NCBI RefSeq assembly: GCF_900142785.1
Contig: NZ_FRCD01000001.1
Coordinates: forward strand, 62,001 to 126,000
Reading direction: 5' to 3'
From: Chryseobacterium carnipullorum
GTDB taxonomy: Bacteria; Bacteroidota; Bacteroidia; Flavobacteriales; Weeksellaceae
Length of the DNA stretch: 64,000 nucleotides
The notes below the pieces were generated by a model. It made no database searches, was not told the DNA's origin, and worked only from the letters and a program-made list of their open reading frames with translations. Below are positions 60,618-64,000 of this stretch, in pieces; position 1 is the stretch's first letter; each line of letters opens with the position of its first letter. The position numbers and the translations under genes were made by a program.

Positions 60618-61268
60618 ATGTTTATCAAGGATTATATCTCAAAAGACTTTCCGTGTTTTAGCCTTACCGACTCAATAGAATCGGCAAGAAATACATTGGA
60701 AGATTTTGGATATTCCCATATTTTCATTAAAAAATCCCATCACTTCTACGGTGCTATCGCAGAAGATTTTCTTTATGAAGGCGATGGGATCTTGAAGGAT
60801 CTTGAACATCAGATCGAACGTTTTGCTATTCTGGAAGACAATAATATTATGGACAGTATCCGTCTGTTTTATACTTTCAGTTCAAATGTAGTCCCCGTGA
60901 TCAACAAAAATGAAAAATATCTCGGGTATATTACCTGCGAGGATATTTTTCAGAATTTTTCGCGTTATCCACTGTTTTCAGAGACCGGAGCTATCCTTAC
61001 GGTAGAAATACCGGCGAGAAGATATTCGATGACAGAGATCGCCAATATCGTGGAAAGCAATAATTCGAAATTTTACGGTGGATTTATTACGTCCATGTCT
61101 GATGAAATGATCCAGATAACCATCAAGATCAGCAATGAAAATCTATCCTCTATAGATGCTACTTTTGACCGGTATGATTACAGAATTGTTCAAAAATACT
61201 ATTCTGATGAAAAATCAGATCTGTTTAATGACCGGTTCGGATTTTTCCAAAAATTCATAGAAATATAA
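60618..61268 (+). CDS. CBS-domain protein
   Basis: A 216-residue protein with a pair of CBS motifs in its first 125 residues (FIKDYISKDFPCFSLTDSIESARNTL; SNVVPVINKNEKYLGYITCEDIFQNF). The C-terminal part (about 130-216) is ACT-like (ILTVEIPARRYSMTEIANIVESN). Together these suggest binding of an adenosine nucleotide or other small ligand. It is followed after one base by nadK, so a regulatory link to NAD(P) metabolism is possible but unproven. Confidence 0.87.
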   Translation: MFIKDYISKDFPCFSLTDSIESARNTLEDFGYSHIFIKKSHHFYGAIAEDFLYEGDGILKDLEHQIERFAILEDNNIMDSIRLFYTFSSNVVPVINKNEKYLGYITCEDIFQNFSRYPLFSETGAILTVEIPARRYSMTEIANIVESNNSKFYGGFITSMSDEMIQITIKISNENLSSIDATFDRYDYRIVQKYYSDEKSDLFNDRFGFFQKFIEI

Positions 61269-61269
61269 C

Positions 61270-62136
61270 ATGAAGGCAGCCATATATTCTCAGAAAAAAG
61301 ACCTCGATACTTTTTTATATTTAAGCAAGTTTATTTCAGAACTTGAAACCAGAGGCGTAAAATCTGTTCTGTATGATGAAATGGCTGAAGCACTTCAGTT
61401 CTCCAAAATATTTGAAACATTCAACAGCAAGCAGGACCTTCTAGATAAAGAGGTAGACCTGTTCTTTACTTTTGGAGGAGACGGAACCATTGTGAATTCC
61501 CTGACCTTTATTGAAGACCTGGAAATCCCTATTGTAGGAGTAAATACAGGAAGATTAGGGTTTCTGGCCAGCTTTACGAAAGAAGAAGCATTCAAAGAAC
61601 TTGACTCAATTTTAAAAGGTGATGTGAAAACAAGCCGCCGGGCAGTGATTGAAGTGGTTTCTCCAAAATCCGGCGATTTTTTCCCGTATGCACTAAATGA
61701 TGTTACGGTATCCAGAAAAGAAACAACCTCCATGATCACGGTAGATTCATATATCAATGATGAATTTTTAAATGTTTTCTGGGGTGACGGGGTTATTGTT
61801 TCCACCCCTACAGGATCTACAGCATATTCACTAAGCTGTGGTGGACCTATCATTTCTCCAAACAACGAAAATTTTGTCATTACGCCTATCGCTCCTCACA
61901 ATCTGAATGTGAGACCTTTAGTCGTGAATGACCGGGTGGAAATCAAGTTTAAGGTAGAAAGCAGAGTCCCTCAGTATTCTCTTTCACTGGACTCCAGATT
62001 GGTGCATATAGAAACCGACAAAGAAATTATCATCAAAAAGGCAAATTTCCAGATCCTTCTGGTACAGCCCAACCATTTGAGTTTCTACGAAACGATCCGT
62101 CAGAAGCTGCTTTGGGGAAGGGATAAAAGAAATTAG
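61270..62136 (+). CDS. nadK: NAD kinase
   Basis: A 288-residue NAD kinase that makes NADP. The signature GGDGT is at residues 69-73. The family stretches IVGVNTGRLGFLASF, ALNDVTVSRKETTSMITVDSYIN and GDGVIVSTPTGSTAYSLSCGGPI are present. Length is typical. It follows the CBS protein gene with one base between, so the two are co-transcribed. Confidence 0.95.
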   Translation: MKAAIYSQKKDLDTFLYLSKFISELETRGVKSVLYDEMAEALQFSKIFETFNSKQDLLDKEVDLFFTFGGDGTIVNSLTFIEDLEIPIVGVNTGRLGFLASFTKEEAFKELDSILKGDVKTSRRAVIEVVSPKSGDFFPYALNDVTVSRKETTSMITVDSYINDEFLNVFWGDGVIVSTPTGSTAYSLSCGGPIISPNNENFVITPIAPHNLNVRPLVVNDRVEIKFKVESRVPQYSLSLDSRLVHIETDKEIIIKKANFQILLVQPNHLSFYETIRQKLLWGRDKRN

Positions 62137-62207
62137 TAATTCCTCAAAAATGATTACCTTTACAGGAATTTTAAAAACGCCTAATAATTTAAAATAAAAA
62201 GTAAAAC

Positions 62208-63278
62208 ATGAGTAGAATTTTTCCGGCAGGAGTTGCCACAGGTCAATTAGTTACCGATATTTTTCAGTATGCTAAAGAAAACAAATTTGCACTGCCTGCA
62301 GTCAATGTAATTGGTTCAAGCAATGTCAATGCTGTTATGGAAACTGCAGCAAAATTAAACTCTCCTGTCATTATCCAGTTTTCAAACGGTGGAGCAGCTT
62401 TCAACGCAGGAAAAGGTTTAAGCAATGACGGGCAGAAAGCGGCTATTTTAGGATCTATCGCCGGAGCAAAACATATTCATACTCTTGCAGAAGCTTACGG
62501 AGCAACTGTTATTTTACATACAGACCACTGTGCCAAGAAGTTATTACCTTGGATCGACGGATTATTAGATGCCAGCGAAGAGCATTATAAGCAAACGGGA
62601 AAATCTCTTTATTCTTCTCACATGCTGGATCTTTCTGAAGAGTCTTTGGAAGAAAATCTGGAAATTTCAGCTCAGTATTTCGAAAGAATGGCTAAAATGC
62701 AGATGACTCTTGAGGTGGAGATCGGTGTTACAGGAGGTGAAGAAGATGGAGTAGACAATTCTGATGTAGACAACTCTAAATTATATACTCAGCCGGAAGA
62801 TATCGCCTATACTTACGAAAAATTAAAAGCTATTTCTGACAACTTTACCATTGCTGCGGCTTTCGGTAATGTACACGGAGTTTATAAGCCAGGAAATGTG
62901 GTTCTTACCCCAAAAATCCTTGACAATTCTCAGAAATTTGTTCAGGAGAAATTCGGAACAACTGAAAAGCCAATCAATTTCGTATTCCACGGAGGTTCTG
63001 GTTCTACTTTAGAGGAGATCAGAGAAGCGATCGACTACGGAGTGATCAAAATGAATATTGATACTGACCTTCAGTTTGCTTACACAGAAGGAATCAGAGA
63101 TTATATGGTGAACAATATCGATTATTTAAGAGCGCAAATCGGAAACCCTGAGGGAGAAGAAAAACCTAATAAGAAATTCTACGATCCAAGAGCTTGGGTA
63201 AGAAAAGGTGAAGAAACTTTCTCTGCAAGACTGGTTAAAGCGTTTGAAGACTTAAATAACGTAAATACTTTAAAATAA
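62208..63278 (+). CDS. fba: Class II fructose-bisphosphate aldolase
   Basis: A 356-residue zinc aldolase of glycolysis/gluconeogenesis. Motifs are VILHTDHCAKK (D106 catalytic, H107 zinc ligand), TLEVEIGVTGGEEDGVDN, AAFGNVHGVYKPGN and FVFHGGSGSTLEEI (zinc ligands and phosphate loop). The length of about 356 fits the class IIA group of E. coli FbaA. It stands alone with a 71-base upstream spacer. Confidence 0.96.
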   Translation: MSRIFPAGVATGQLVTDIFQYAKENKFALPAVNVIGSSNVNAVMETAAKLNSPVIIQFSNGGAAFNAGKGLSNDGQKAAILGSIAGAKHIHTLAEAYGATVILHTDHCAKKLLPWIDGLLDASEEHYKQTGKSLYSSHMLDLSEESLEENLEISAQYFERMAKMQMTLEVEIGVTGGEEDGVDNSDVDNSKLYTQPEDIAYTYEKLKAISDNFTIAAAFGNVHGVYKPGNVVLTPKILDNSQKFVQEKFGTTEKPINFVFHGGSGSTLEEIREAIDYGVIKMNIDTDLQFAYTEGIRDYMVNNIDYLRAQIGNPEGEEKPNKKFYDPRAWVRKGEETFSARLVKAFEDLNNVNTLK

Positions 63279-63291
63279 TTTTTTGTAAAAA

Positions 63292-63346
63292 GTAAAATGT
63301 ATAAAGTACAGAGTAGATTTAATGCTTTTGTCTTTATACATTTTAC
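63292..63346. repeat. 15-bp inverted repeat between fba and accD
   Basis: GTAAAATGTATAAAG (63292-63306) and its reverse complement (63332-63346) around a 25-base loop. It has no T-tract and resembles an interspersed AT-rich element. Confidence 0.65.
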
Positions 63347-63377
63347 CTTTTACATTATACATTAATACAGACAAAAA

Positions 63378-64000
63378 ATGGCATTCGACTGGTTTAAAAG
63401 AAAAGCAAAAAACATTACCACCTCTACTGATGAAAAAAAGGATGTTCCCAAAGGCCTTTGGCATCAGACTCCATCAGGAAAAATAGTGGAGCATGATGAA
63501 TTGAGAAGAAACAGCTACGTTTCTCCTGAAGACGGATTTCACGTGAGAATAGGAAGTGCAGAATTTTTTGAAATCCTTTTTGACGAAGGTAAGTTCACTG
63601 AACTGGATGCCAATGTGGAAAGTATTGATATCTTAAACTTCAAAGATACAAAGCCTTATAAAGACCGTTTAAAAGAAGTAAGAGCAAAGACAAAGCTTAC
63701 AGACTCCATCAGAAATGCTGTAGGAACCGTAAAAGGAACTGAAATGGTAGTTTCTTGTATGGATTTTGCTTTTATCGGTGGATCTTTGGGTTCTGTAATG
63801 GGTGAAAAAATCAGAAGAGCGGTAGACTACTGTATCGCCAACAAACTTCCGTATATGATCATCTGTCAGTCCGGAGGGGCGAGAATGCAGGAAGCCACTT
63901 ACTCTCTGATGCAGCTTGCTAAAGTACAGGCTAAACTGGCTCAGCTTTCTGAAGCAGGCCTTCTGTACATCGCTTACCTTTGCGACCCTACTTTTGGAGG
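63378..64000 (+). CDS. accD: Acetyl-CoA carboxylase carboxyltransferase subunit beta, partial
   Basis: The first 207 residues of AccD; the window ends inside the gene. It starts [20 protein letters not shown] and continues [31 protein letters not shown] and [18 protein letters not shown], with the carboxyltransferase core motif SGGARMQEA. The subunit transfers carboxybiotin's CO2 to acetyl-CoA in fatty acid synthesis. The four zinc-ribbon cysteines of E. coli AccD are absent, as in other Flavobacteriia. Confidence 0.93.
   Translation, partial: MAFDWFKRKAKNITTSTDEKKDVPKGLWHQTPSGKIVEHDELRRNSYVSPEDGFHVRIGSAEFFEILFDEGKFTELDANVESIDILNFKDTKPYKDRLKEVRAKTKLTDSIRNAVGTVKGTEMVVSCMDFAFIGGSLGSVMGEKIRRAVDYCIANKLPYMIICQSGGARMQEATYSLMQLAKVQAKLAQLSEAGLLYIAYLCDPTFG

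Noticed and set aside
61395..61880. A 161-codon minus-strand frame.
   Set aside because: Antisense to nadK, which has all its family motifs.
63270..63464. A 64-codon minus-strand frame between fba and accD.
   Set aside because: It covers the accD start and the inverted repeat; the accD reading is supported by its motifs.
1..64000. tRNA, rRNA, CRISPR arrays, known riboswitches and complete insertion sequences.
   Set aside because: Reading the spacers on both strands showed no cloverleaf-like segments, regularly spaced repeats, recognisable riboswitch cores or intact transposase genes; a covariance-model search was not possible here.

Overview
The window looks like a piece of a Chryseobacterium-type chromosome (Bacteroidota, Flavobacteriia, Weeksellaceae). 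The grounds are: AT-rich DNA with weak ribosome binding sites; promoter elements of the Bacteroidota form TAnnTTTG; type IX secretion (T9SS) sorting tails; a TonB-dependent receptor with a carboxypeptidase-regulatory N-domain; small double-glycine leader peptides of the kind common in Chryseobacterium; and protein sequences close to that genus. No rRNA, tRNA, CRISPR array, complete insertion sequence or prophage was seen.

Layout. (1) 1-5.2 kb: a scar of an IS3-type transposase gene, a DUF1016/YhcG nuclease-like protein, a short housekeeping run (HExxH protein, CsaA, DEDDy exonuclease, MIP18/SufT-like protein), then a rhodanese and HMG-CoA lyase on the minus strand. (2) 5.4-19.5 kb, minus strand: a complete assimilatory sulfate reduction and cysteine synthesis cluster. 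It runs from an Rrf2-family regulator through cysH, cysD, cysN, cysE, cysK, cobA/SUMT, cysJ and cysI to a Cys-rich 32-residue ORF, a TonB-dependent receptor and a siroheme synthase-TauE/SafE fusion. A palindrome over the -33 element in front of cysH is a probable Rrf2 operator. (3) 19.6-28 kb: peptidase T, a Cys-rich peptide with a leader-like N-terminus, a beta-barrel protein, a LytS/LytTR two-component pair, a DUF6268 protein, a Bcr/CflA-type exporter and an AraC regulator. (4) 28-45.1 kb, minus strand: a cell-surface/toxin locus. It encodes two fibre-like proteins, a T9SS-exported subtilisin-like protease, a T9SS-sorted LamG-like protein, a 3428-residue SpvB/TcB/Rhs protein, and a small secreted protein directly behind it. 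(5) 45.6-64 kb: mostly housekeeping genes (thiL, thioesterase, HI0933-type flavoprotein, thioredoxin-like proteins, mutS, cupin-like protein, bestrophin, TrmH-type methyltransferase, nadK, fba, start of accD), interrupted by two tandem double-glycine peptides.

The most interesting find is the C-terminal effector domain of the Rhs protein. About 185 residues after the Rhs core DPNG motif match the landmark motifs of the Streptomyces microbial transglutaminase (Transglut_prok family), including a complete Cys-Asp-His triad at C3254, D3351 and H3364. This suggests a polymorphic toxin that crosslinks or modifies target proteins. The next gene, three bases downstream, is a candidate immunity gene, and a subtilisin-like protease that could process the toxin is encoded upstream in the same run of genes. 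A second notable item is the Cys-rich small ORF coupled to cysI by an ATGA overlap just ahead of the TonB receptor, a candidate cysteine-sensing leader peptide.
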